The translations under genes were made by a program, and so were the position numbers. From Eubacteriaceae bacterium (lineage in GTDB: Bacteria; Bacillota; Clostridia; Lachnospirales; Lachnospiraceae): 64,000 bases of DNA. Below the pieces are notes generated by a model that saw nothing but the letters and a program-made list of their open reading frames with translations, made no database searches and was not told the origin of the DNA. The stretch covers positions 1 to 64,000 of the forward strand of contig CAJSYQ010000011.1 in NCBI GenBank assembly GCA_910574015.1, read 5' to 3'. Of the stretch, positions 45,074 to 53,567 are shown piece after piece; position 1 is the first letter of the stretch, and each line of letters opens with the position of its first letter.

Positions 45074-46359
45074 TCTGGGAAAATATAAAGCTTGCCCTGG
45101 GTGGACTGTTGTGCAATAAAATGCGTTCTCTACTGACTATGCTGGGAATCATAATCGGGATCGGCTCCGTTATTGCTATTATGACAGTGAGTACTTCGCT
45201 GACCAGCTCTATTACAGATACCTTTGCCGAATTGGGAGCAGGTAATGTTACCGTGGGGCTGAAAAAACAGTCAGAGGGTGTGGAGGTGCGGAGCAATGGC
45301 ATGCGGTTTGGCGCCTCGAACCGTCAGATCAGTCTGGAGGAAGAGGACCGGATAACCGATGAAATGATAGATGCTCTCAAAAGTCAGTTTTCTACAAAGA
45401 TAGATTCTATTGCGCTGGAAGAATCCGCGGGCAGCGGGATCGTAAGATCAGGAGAAGATACCGCAAATGTGCAGGTATCGGGTATCAATGCCAGTTTTTT
45501 TAAAGCAAGGGATATCACATTGCTGGCGGGACGGCGCCTGACAGATGCCGACTTGGATGGCGCCAGAAGTGTAATTATGGTCTCGGATAAGACAGTCCAA
45601 AATATCTTTGGCGGAGATTTAGATGAGGCGCTGAACCAGGAGATCAATATCGACATCAATGATATCTATTACAGCTTTTACATTGTGGGCATTTATCAGT
45701 ATGAGGGGGAAGAATCCTTTACGGCGGAATCGGAAGAGGATGTGGTCACAAGCGCCTATATTCCCATTACAACGGGAAAAAGACGGCTGCATACAGATGA
45801 CGGTTACGAACAGTTTACCATTGTGACAGATCCTTCTGTAGAAAGCGTTGCCGATTTTGCGGATGAGGCAGAGCGTTATTTGAACCGCAGCTTTTATGCC
45901 GGGGATGAGGATTATCAGATAAGTACAACTACAATGAGTACCATGACGGATTCCATGAACGAGACGATTGGGACGGTATCCATTGCGATAGCCATCATTG
46001 CCGGAATCTCTCTTCTCGTAGGAGGCATCGGGGTGATGAACATCATGCTTGTCTCGATCACAGAACGAACCAGGGAGATTGGCACACGGAAGGCCCTGGG
46101 AGCCAAAAACAGTTCCATCCGTCTGCAGTTTATTGTGGAATCTGTTGTACTATGCCTGATGGGGGGGATCCTGGGAATCCTGCTGGGAACTGCCCTGGGA
46201 GCCGCGGCGGCTTCCTTTCTCGGCTATTCTGCGGCGGCACCAGTTATGGCTGTTATAGCCGCTGTCCTGTTTTCCATGGTTATCGGAATCTTTTTTGGAT
46301 ATTATCCCGCAAATAAGGCCGCGAAATTAGATCCCATCGATGCGCTTGGCTATGAATAG
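45067..46359 (+). CDS. MacB/FtsX-type ABC permease
   Basis: The 430-residue protein has a first membrane helix (LLTMLGIIIGIGSVIAIMTV), a large extracellular MacB_PCD domain (about 45-285) and three C-terminal helices with LLVGGIGVMNIMLVSITERTREIGTRKALGA, the FtsX family signature. Together with the ATPase and the adaptor it forms a tripartite-like efflux set adapted to a single-membrane cell. Confidence 0.93.
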   Translation: MLIWENIKLALGGLLCNKMRSLLTMLGIIIGIGSVIAIMTVSTSLTSSITDTFAELGAGNVTVGLKKQSEGVEVRSNGMRFGASNRQISLEEEDRITDEMIDALKSQFSTKIDSIALEESAGSGIVRSGEDTANVQVSGINASFFKARDITLLAGRRLTDADLDGARSVIMVSDKTVQNIFGGDLDEALNQEINIDINDIYYSFYIVGIYQYEGEESFTAESEEDVVTSAYIPITTGKRRLHTDDGYEQFTIVTDPSVESVADFADEAERYLNRSFYAGDEDYQISTTTMSTMTDSMNETIGTVSIAIAIIAGISLLVGGIGVMNIMLVSITERTREIGTRKALGAKNSSIRLQFIVESVVLCLMGGILGILLGTALGAAAASFLGYSAAAPVMAVIAAVLFSMVIGIFFGYYPANKAAKLDPIDALGYE

Positions 46360-46395
46360 AAAAGAGGGCGGAGAGGGGCAGGCGACAGAAAATTC

Positions 46396-46424
46396 TTGAA
46401 AAGAACATTTGTTTGTGCTATACT
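46396..46424 (+). promoter_or_regulatory. Sigma-A promoter for the topoisomerase operon
   Basis: TTGAAA (46396-46401), 17 bases, TATACT (46419-46424), 60 bases upstream of the parE ATG. Confidence 0.7.
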
Positions 46425-46484
46425 ATACTTCATCGTTGCTGCCAGGACGGCAGCAGAAAGAAAGCCGGAAGGGGTTCAAAACAG

Positions 46485-48419
46485 ATGAGTGAGAGTTATA
46501 GCGGAAGTGATATTGTTATACTGGAGGGGCTGGAAGCGGTGCGGAAACGACCGGGCATGTATATTGGCAGCACCGGAACGAGAGGGCTCCATCACATGAT
46601 ATGGGAAATACTGGACAATGGGATCGACGAGCATCTGGCAGGGTTCTGCACGGAATTGCACCTGACGCTGAAGAAAGACGGCGGTGTGGTGGTGGAGGAC
46701 AACGGGCGGGGAGTGCCTGTGGATCTTCATCCGGCTAAGAAGATTCCCACGGCGCGTGTCGTCTATACGATACTGCACGCCGGAGGGAAATTCAGCAGTG
46801 ATGTCTATAAGGTGTCAGGCGGCCTCCACGGTGTGGGGGCTTCCGTGGTCAATGCGCTGTCAAAGCATATGATCGTTGAGATCCGGCGGGATGGGAAGGT
46901 CTATCAGGATGAATACAAAAACGGAGGCCGGCCGGTGACGGCTCTGGACAAGGGAATGCTCCCGGTCACCGGAAAGTGCCCGAAGGCGGATACGGGGACG
47001 AGAGTAACCTTTTATCCGGATGATGCGATCTTTGAGACAGTGGAATTCAAGCCGGAGACCATTCGCAAGAAATTGAAAGAGATCGCCTATCTCAACAAAA
47101 ACCTAAAGATCGTGTTCCGTGACGAGCACACAGGGGAGGAATCCACCTATCTGGAAGAGTTCGGCATACAGAGCTATGTCAAATATATCAACCGGGATGC
47201 GGCAGTCCTGCATGATGACGTGATCTACATAGAGGGAAGGAGCGGCGACATCGAAGTCGAGGTCGCCTTTCAGTATACACAGAATTACAGCGAACAGATC
47301 AACTCCTACTGCAACCGGATCAATGTGGCGGACGGAGGAACCTTGGTGACGGGCTTTAAGACCGCCCTGACCCGGGTGATGAACCAGTATGCCAGAGAGC
47401 TGAATTTTTTGAAAAACAATGAGGATAATTTCGATGGGAAAGATATCCGGAACGGCATCGTAGCGATTGTCTCCATCAAGCATCCGGATCCCCAGTTTGA
47501 GAGCCAGACAAAGAATAAGCTGGGCAATACGGATGCCAAGACCGCTGTGGATGAGGTGTTCAGCACGGAGGTACAGAGGTATCTGGATAAAAATGTGGAG
47601 GTGCTGCGGCGGATCCTGGAAAATGTCCACAAATCCTTTAAGGCCAGGACGGCCAGCGACAAGGCGCGCAAATCCGTACTGAAGCAGCTTATGGATGTGG
47701 ACACCAAGAGCAAGCTGGCTGCCTGTTCATCCAAAAAACCAGAGGAATGCGAGATTTATATCGTAGAGGGAGATTCTGCCGGCGGCACCGTCAAGACGGC
47801 ACGCAACCGCAGGACACAGGCTGTGCTGCCCCTGCGGGGGAAGATTCTGAATGTGGAGAAGGCACCCTTGGAAAAGATTCTGGTGAACAATGAGATAAAG
47901 ACGATGATCGCCGCCTTTGGCTGCGGGATCGGAGATAATTTTGACATCAGCCGGCTCCGGTATGATAAGATCATTATCCTTACCGATGCCGATGTGGACG
48001 GCGCACACATCAGTACCCTGCTCCTGACATTCTTTTACCGGTTTATGCCGGAGCTTATCTATCAGGGCAAGGTGTACCGGGGCCTGCCGCCGCTGTACAG
48101 GGTATCCTATGAGGAGGCGAAGGCGAAGAAGAAAAAGCAGAAGGTATCGGAATATCTCTTCAATGACTTCGAACTGGAGAAGTTTAGGAAGACCGGAAGG
48201 AAGATACTGGAGCTGCAGCGTTATAAAGGACTGGGGGAGATGGATGATACCCAGCTCTGGGAGACAACGCTGGATCCGGACAGCCGGATTCTGGCGCAGG
48301 TATCCATCAGCGATACCGTAGAGGCAGATGAGATCACGGATGTCCTTATGGGCAGCAATGTACCGCCCCGCCGGCAATTTATCATGCAGGAGGCACGGTA
48401 TGCCAATCTGGACGTGTAG
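46485..48419 (+). CDS. parE: DNA topoisomerase IV subunit B (or second GyrB)
   Basis: The 644-residue type IIA ATPase subunit has the GHKL N-terminus (LEAVRKRPGMYIGSTGTRGLHH, ILDNGIDEH, VEDNGRGVPV, GGLHGVGASVVNALS), a transducer domain and the TOPRIM region (IVEGDSAGGTVKTARNRRTQAVLPLRGKILNV, DADVDGAHISTLLLTFF). The start at 46485 (MSESYSGSDI) is taken from the family. It is called ParE, not GyrB, because the partner subunit lacks a canonical GyrA box; the paralog elsewhere in the genome cannot be compared here. Confidence 0.82.
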   Translation: MSESYSGSDIVILEGLEAVRKRPGMYIGSTGTRGLHHMIWEILDNGIDEHLAGFCTELHLTLKKDGGVVVEDNGRGVPVDLHPAKKIPTARVVYTILHAGGKFSSDVYKVSGGLHGVGASVVNALSKHMIVEIRRDGKVYQDEYKNGGRPVTALDKGMLPVTGKCPKADTGTRVTFYPDDAIFETVEFKPETIRKKLKEIAYLNKNLKIVFRDEHTGEESTYLEEFGIQSYVKYINRDAAVLHDDVIYIEGRSGDIEVEVAFQYTQNYSEQINSYCNRINVADGGTLVTGFKTALTRVMNQYARELNFLKNNEDNFDGKDIRNGIVAIVSIKHPDPQFESQTKNKLGNTDAKTAVDEVFSTEVQRYLDKNVEVLRRILENVHKSFKARTASDKARKSVLKQLMDVDTKSKLAACSSKKPEECEIYIVEGDSAGGTVKTARNRRTQAVLPLRGKILNVEKAPLEKILVNNEIKTMIAAFGCGIGDNFDISRLRYDKIIILTDADVDGAHISTLLLTFFYRFMPELIYQGKVYRGLPPLYRVSYEEAKAKKKKQKVSEYLFNDFELEKFRKTGRKILELQRYKGLGEMDDTQLWETTLDPDSRILAQVSISDTVEADEITDVLMGSNVPPRRQFIMQEARYANLDV

Positions 48420-48434
48420 GGAATGGAGGGTAAG

Positions 48435-50708
48435 ATGAGCGCGAACACAGAAAATATAATTCAGTTAGATTTCTCGGAGGAGATGAAAACCTCATACCGC
48501 GACTATGCCATGAGTGTCATAATCGCCCGGGCCGTACCGGATGTAAGGGATGGCATGAAGCCGGTTCAGAGAAGGATCCTGTATGCCATGAAGGAACTGG
48601 CGCTGTCCCCAGACAGGCCCCACAGAAAAAGCGCCCGTATCGTCGGTGACACCATGGGCAAATACCATCCCCATGGAGACAGCTCCATCTATGATGCCCT
48701 GGTACATATGACGGAGGACTACTCGCTGAATGTGCCGCTGGTGGACGGGCATGGCAATTTCGGTTCCATAGACGGGGACGGGGCGGCGGCCATGCGGTAC
48801 ACCGAGGCGCGGCTGTCCCCGGCAGCCATGACGCTGCTTGACAATCTGGACAAGGGTCTCGTGGATTTTATACCGAACTTTGATGACAGCGAAAAGGAGC
48901 CGGTGGTACTGCCCGCAATGATCCCGAATCTTCTTATCAACGGAACCACCGGAATCGCCGTAGGCATGGCCACGAATATTCCGCCCCACAATGCCGGGGA
49001 GATCATCGATGCCGTGATTGCCTATATGGACCGGCCGGGAATTTCCATTGATAAACTGATGGATTATGTGCCGGCTCCGGATTTCCCCACCGGCGGGACA
49101 ATTATAAACCAGTCGGATATGCGGGAAATCTACTCATCCGGGGAGGGACGGATCCGCCTGCGGGCCAGAACCGAGATTGAGAAAGGGGAGAACGGAAGAA
49201 AGAATATTATTATAACTGAGATCCCTTATACGATTTCCGGCAACAAGGCGAAGCTGGTGGAGAACCTGGCCTCCCTGGCAAGGGAAAAGGTATTTGATGA
49301 GATATATGATGTCCGGGACGAATCCTCCAAAGAGGGGATCCGTATCGTTATCGAGGTGAAGAAGGACCGGGATATTGAAAACCTTCTAAACGGATTATAT
49401 AGAAAGACCCAGATGGAGGATACCTATGGCGTCAATCTCCTTGCCATCAAGCCGACGGCCGGCGGCAGCGGGGAACCGAAGGTATTCGATCTCAAATCCA
49501 TGATCGAGGAATTTGTTCTGTTTCAGGAGGAATTGTATACAAGGGAATACCGGTTCCTTCTGGAGAAGGCAAGGAAAAGGCTGGAGATCGTGGAGGGACT
49601 GATGAAGGCCACGGATGTGATCGATCTGATCATTGAGATCCTTCGGGGATCCTCTTCTGTGAAGCAGGCGAAGAATTGTCTGATCCGGGGAGAGACGGAG
49701 GGGATCCAGTTTAAGAGCGCTGCCTCTGAGAGGCAGGCAGAGACCCTGCTTTTCACCGAGCCCCAGGCGGATGCCATACTGGCCATGCAGCTCAGCAAGC
49801 TGATCGGACTGGAGATCCTGAAACTCCATGAGGAAAATGAAACCCTTCTGGCCAATATCAGTGAGTATGAGACGATCCTCTCCGATGTGAGGGAATTGTA
49901 TAAAGTGATCAAGGGCCGGCTCCGGGGATATAAGAAAAAATTCGCCTCGGCAAGGAAGACCATGCTGACCGATACGACGGCAAAGGCTTATGTGGAAAAG
50001 GTTGTGGTAGAGGACCTGTATATCTGTATCGACCGGTTTGGATATACAAAGGCGGTGGACGCGGCTGCCTTTGGAAGGGCAGCAGAGGAAGTGAAACAGG
50101 AATTCTCCCAGATTGTCAGGATGAAGAATACGGACAGGCTCTGCATTTTCACAAAGGCAGGAGTGATGTATCAGGTAAAGGCGGATAAGATCCCCCGCTG
50201 CAGGATGAGGGATAAGGGAACGCTGATCCATACCCTCTGTAAGATGGACAACCAGGATGAAGCTCTGCTGTATGTCTGTTTTGAAGAGCTTTTTGAAGCT
50301 ATGCTTATGTTTACAACGAAAAGCGGGTATATTAAACTGGTATCCGGCGTGGAATTTGAGACGTCGCGCCTTCAGGTGGCCTCTACAAAGCTGGATGCCG
50401 GAGATGAACTGGCGGGAGTTTCCCTGCTTTCTGCGGCAGATATTCTGGCAGATAACAGAAAGGTGATCCTTCTGACCGATAGAGGACTGTCCCTTGGCTT
50501 TCCTGTCAGTGAGGTCAGTGAATTTAAGAAGACCAGCCGGGGAGTGAAAGCCATCGCTCTGGAGGGGGAGGATCTTGTGGCTTATGCCGCAGCAGTGGAG
50601 CAGACAGCAGAGACCTTCTGCTTCAAGGGCAGGACGCTGAACGCCCGGCGGGTGCGGAGCCGGCACAGGGCGGCCAGGGGACATAAGGCGTCGCTGGATG
50701 TGCAGTGA
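48435..50708 (+). CDS. parC: DNA topoisomerase IV subunit A
   Basis: The 757-residue breakage-reunion subunit has DYAMSVIIARAVPDVRDGMKPVQRR, the quinolone-resistance region HPHGDSSIYDALVHM (wild-type-like Ser and Asp positions), the nucleophilic Tyr in AAAMRYTEARLS, and a beta-propeller C-terminus without the QRRGGKG GyrA box, which argues for ParC. Its ATG at 48435 has GGAGGG 5 bases upstream, 15 bases after parE. It decatenates chromosomes after replication. Confidence 0.82.
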   Translation: MSANTENIIQLDFSEEMKTSYRDYAMSVIIARAVPDVRDGMKPVQRRILYAMKELALSPDRPHRKSARIVGDTMGKYHPHGDSSIYDALVHMTEDYSLNVPLVDGHGNFGSIDGDGAAAMRYTEARLSPAAMTLLDNLDKGLVDFIPNFDDSEKEPVVLPAMIPNLLINGTTGIAVGMATNIPPHNAGEIIDAVIAYMDRPGISIDKLMDYVPAPDFPTGGTIINQSDMREIYSSGEGRIRLRARTEIEKGENGRKNIIITEIPYTISGNKAKLVENLASLAREKVFDEIYDVRDESSKEGIRIVIEVKKDRDIENLLNGLYRKTQMEDTYGVNLLAIKPTAGGSGEPKVFDLKSMIEEFVLFQEELYTREYRFLLEKARKRLEIVEGLMKATDVIDLIIEILRGSSSVKQAKNCLIRGETEGIQFKSAASERQAETLLFTEPQADAILAMQLSKLIGLEILKLHEENETLLANISEYETILSDVRELYKVIKGRLRGYKKKFASARKTMLTDTTAKAYVEKVVVEDLYICIDRFGYTKAVDAAAFGRAAEEVKQEFSQIVRMKNTDRLCIFTKAGVMYQVKADKIPRCRMRDKGTLIHTLCKMDNQDEALLYVCFEELFEAMLMFTTKSGYIKLVSGVEFETSRLQVASTKLDAGDELAGVSLLSAADILADNRKVILLTDRGLSLGFPVSEVSEFKKTSRGVKAIALEGEDLVAYAAAVEQTAETFCFKGRTLNARRVRSRHRAARGHKASLDVQ

Positions 50709-50743
50709 CATGCCGGCGGGAAAAGAAAAAAACGAAAAAAAGC

Positions 50744-50770
50744 TAAGATATCCCGGCAATTGTCCGATAA
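50744..50770 (+). promoter_or_regulatory. Sigma-28 (sigma-D) promoter for flgM operon
   Basis: TAAG (50744-50747), a 15-base spacer and TCCGATAA (50763-50770) closely match the flagellar sigma consensus TAAA-N15-GCCGATAA. It lies 79 bases before the flgM start. Confidence 0.78.
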
Positions 50771-50848
50771 ATATATTAAGACAGAGGAGCCTGCAGGGGA
50801 GAAATCCTCTGTTGGAGATTATTTCGTTGGAAGAATGGAGGAAGGATT

Positions 50849-51118
50849 ATGAGAATTGATGCATACATGCAGGTAAGTCAACTCTATAAAACCAACAAGA
50901 CCAAGAGAGACATGAAGTCGGAGACGAAGGATGGCAGAGATTCTCTGGAAATTTCTGATTTTGGCAGTGCCTACCAGGTTGCGAAACAGGCTGCAGAGCA
51001 GGGAGAACCGGTGCGCGCTGACCGCATAGAGGAGATTCGGGCGCAGATGGCAGCAGGAACATACAATGTCTCGATTGAGGATGTTGCTGATAAACTGGCT
51101 GACCAGCTGCTTGCTTAG
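50849..51118 (+). CDS. flgM: Anti-sigma-28 factor FlgM
   Basis: The 89-residue protein is largely unfolded at the N-terminus and has the FlgM C-terminal helices: DSLEISDFGSAYQVAKQAAEQ, then RADRIEEIRAQMAAGTYNVSIEDVADKLADQLL. It binds sigma-28 and is exported through the finished hook-basal body, freeing sigma-28. Being first in the operon and behind a sigma-28 promoter, it would be autoregulated. AGGAAGG precedes the ATG. Confidence 0.93.
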   Translation: MRIDAYMQVSQLYKTNKTKRDMKSETKDGRDSLEISDFGSAYQVAKQAAEQGEPVRADRIEEIRAQMAAGTYNVSIEDVADKLADQLLA

Positions 51119-51161
51119 CGCAGATCTGCTGCATAGAACAGACTGACGGGAGGAAGAACTT

Positions 51162-51677
51162 TTGGCTAGCTTGATGGAAGAGCTGATCACAACTCTGGAT
51201 GCGGAAGAGGTCTTGTACAGGCAGCTGATTCCCATAGAGGAGAATAAGACCAGGGCGATCATTGCCAATGATCTGGATTCTCTCCGGGCGATCACGGCGC
51301 AGGAGCATGATCTGGTGGATCAGACGTCGGCACTGGAACACAAACGCGAGCAGGTGGCAGTGGACATTGCCACTGTTCTCGGGAAGGATCCAAAGACGAT
51401 TACGCTGGAACAGATTGCGGAGGCGCTGAAGAATCAGCCAGAGGATCAGAAAAAGCTGCAGCTCATACATGACCGTCTCAAGAAGACGGTGGGGCGGCTG
51501 CAGGAGTTAAATGAACAAAACGGGGTTTTGTTGAAAGAAGCCATGGAAATGGTTGAATTTAATATGAATGTGATAAGAAGTACACGGATGTCTTCGGGGA
51601 GCAGCAACTATTCCAGCAGTGCCGCAGAGGTTGAGGGAATGGCACCACAGCATGGAGTATTTGATGCAAAGCAGTAG
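51162..51677 (+). CDS. flgN: Flagellar chaperone FlgN
   Basis: The 171-residue coiled-coil protein resembles the FlgN family (LMEELITTLDAEEVLYRQLIPIEENKTRAIIANDLDSLRAITAQEHDLV), with a Ser-rich tail. FlgN binds the C-termini of FlgK and FlgL before export; both genes follow. It starts with TTG at 51162, supported by GGGAGG about 10 bases upstream. Confidence 0.88.
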   Translation: MASLMEELITTLDAEEVLYRQLIPIEENKTRAIIANDLDSLRAITAQEHDLVDQTSALEHKREQVAVDIATVLGKDPKTITLEQIAEALKNQPEDQKKLQLIHDRLKKTVGRLQELNEQNGVLLKEAMEMVEFNMNVIRSTRMSSGSSNYSSSAAEVEGMAPQHGVFDAKQ

Positions 51678-51734
51678 CTGAGATAGACATCCGTGTATCT
51701 CTGTTCTAGTAGATAAAAGGAAGGGGTTATTGAT

Positions 51735-53555
51735 ATGTCAAACTTACTGGCGAGTTTTAATGCCGGCGTGTCAGGACTGCAGTCCGCACAGGCGTCGTTG
51801 AATACAGCATCTCACAATATCGCCAATGCACATACGCCTGGATATACCAGGCAGCAGGTTATTATAACAGATTCATTTTACCAGAACTCCATGGGCGCAC
51901 ACAGCAACCTGCTGCAGGTGGGTACCGGAACGGTTATCGTACAGACCAGGCAGATTCGGAATACGTTTCTGGATGGCCGGTACAGGCTGGAATTTGGCCG
52001 TCAGGGATTTTATGAACAGAACCGTGCGGCGGCAAGAGAAGTAGAGGATATGCTTGGTGAGCTGGAGGGAGAGCAGTTCAAGACGACGCTGACGGATATG
52101 TGGAAAGCATTTTCAGAGCTGGCGAAGGATCCTGGCAATGTTGTGAATAAGGATGAACTGGTATCCATGGCATCGCAGTTTATTGAGCGGGCCCAGGTGG
52201 TGAGGGCGGAGCTGAATACATACCAGACAAGTCTGAATTCCGAAGTGATCAAACAGGTGGATCAGATCAATAATCTGGTATCACAGATACATGAGCTGAA
52301 TAAACAGATCCGGCGTTATGAGGCAAATGGGGAATCTGCCAACGATTACCGCGACAAGCGCAATGAGTGCCTGGATCAGCTCAGCTATCTGATAGATTTC
52401 GAAGTGAATGAGGAGAAGGACGGCGTTATCACCATCTATGCAGAGGGCGCATTCCTTCTTGATACACACAAGCAGAATTTTCTTACTACGGAGTACGATG
52501 ATATTACCTCCAAGCAGAACCTTACCTTCCAGCTGCTTAAGCCGGTCTGGGAGAACGGCGGGGACTTTTTCCAGGAAGAGACGCTTTCCTACTCCCATAC
52601 GAGAAGGACAGATGTGGGATCCCTGAGGGGGCTGCTGGTGGCAAGGGGAAATTATGCTGCCAATTATACTGATACCCCGGTGAAACCAGAGAGAGAGGAT
52701 TTTGCAGACCAGCAGGAGTTTGATAAGGCAATGGCTGAGTTTGAGGCAGAACTGGAAAAATACAACAACTTCACAGGAGCCTCGGTGATCATGTCAGTGC
52801 AGAGCCAGCTTGACATTCTGGTGCACGGAGTCGTTACCAGGATTAATGATCTGCTCTGTCAGGATAAGGAGCTGGTGCTGGAGGATGGAACGACGCTGAC
52901 CATTCTGGATGAAGACAATGCCATGGTGGGAGATGATGCTAACCATACAATGGGAACAGAGCTTTTCTCCCGGCGGGGTGTGGAGCGGTATACCGAGATG
53001 GTTCTGGTGGATGATCAGGGAAACCCTCTGAAGGATAAGGATGGAAATCCTCTGGTGGACGATCAGGGCCAGCCTCTCAAGGTAAAGGTATATAATAAAG
53101 AGGATCCCACGGATATCTACTCTATGTATACCATTGGACAGCTGGTGATCAATCCCGATATATTGAAAGATTCTTCCACCCTGCCGGTTATGTATAATCC
53201 GAAGTCAGATAAGAAAGATGGTTATGCAATGGATGAGATAAATAAGATTGCTGATCTGGAGAATGATAAGATTGGCAAGCTCAATCCGAACTCTCTGACA
53301 TCCTATGCCACATCCGGTTTCTATGACCAGATTGTCGGCGAACTGAGTTCTCAGGGCAGTGTGTGGAACGGTATTATCGACAATCAGGAGATGACAGTGG
53401 CCAGCGTGGACGGCGAGCGTCACAATGTAATGAGCGTATCCACGGAGGAGGAACTATCGGATCTGATCAAATTCCAGAGATGCTATGATGCATCTTCACG
53501 ATATATTACGACAGTAGCAGAAATGTTAGAGTATTTGATAGAACGTTTAGGTTAG
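51735..53555 (+). CDS. flgK: Flagellar hook-associated protein FlgK (HAP1), first copy
   Basis: The 606-residue protein starts MSNLLASFNAGVSGLQSAQASLNTASHNIANAHTPGYTRQQV (signature of flagellar rod/hook family, residues 1-42), has a long middle variable region including an Asp/Gly/Asn-Pro-Leu repeat near residues 415-445 (DDQGNPLKDKDGNPL), and closes with the FlgK-type C-terminus DLIKFQRCYDASSRYITTVAEMLEYLIERLG. It would join hook and filament. Ribosome site AAGGAAGGGG upstream. It is separated from the second copy by only 12 bases. Confidence 0.93.
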   Translation: MSNLLASFNAGVSGLQSAQASLNTASHNIANAHTPGYTRQQVIITDSFYQNSMGAHSNLLQVGTGTVIVQTRQIRNTFLDGRYRLEFGRQGFYEQNRAAAREVEDMLGELEGEQFKTTLTDMWKAFSELAKDPGNVVNKDELVSMASQFIERAQVVRAELNTYQTSLNSEVIKQVDQINNLVSQIHELNKQIRRYEANGESANDYRDKRNECLDQLSYLIDFEVNEEKDGVITIYAEGAFLLDTHKQNFLTTEYDDITSKQNLTFQLLKPVWENGGDFFQEETLSYSHTRRTDVGSLRGLLVARGNYAANYTDTPVKPEREDFADQQEFDKAMAEFEAELEKYNNFTGASVIMSVQSQLDILVHGVVTRINDLLCQDKELVLEDGTTLTILDEDNAMVGDDANHTMGTELFSRRGVERYTEMVLVDDQGNPLKDKDGNPLVDDQGQPLKVKVYNKEDPTDIYSMYTIGQLVINPDILKDSSTLPVMYNPKSDKKDGYAMDEINKIADLENDKIGKLNPNSLTSYATSGFYDQIVGELSSQGSVWNGIIDNQEMTVASVDGERHNVMSVSTEEELSDLIKFQRCYDASSRYITTVAEMLEYLIERLG

Positions 53556-53567
53556 GAGGCAGATAAC

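Noticed and set aside
48650-48700. Quinolone-resistance mutation in the ParC QRDR
   Set aside because: The region reads HPHGDSSIYDAL with Ser and Asp at the usual positions; no resistance change is seen.
49395-50759. Long minus-strand open frame (454 codons) opposite parC
   Set aside because: It lies entirely opposite a clear topoisomerase gene, has no recognisable motif or ribosome site, and follows from the codon composition of the real gene.
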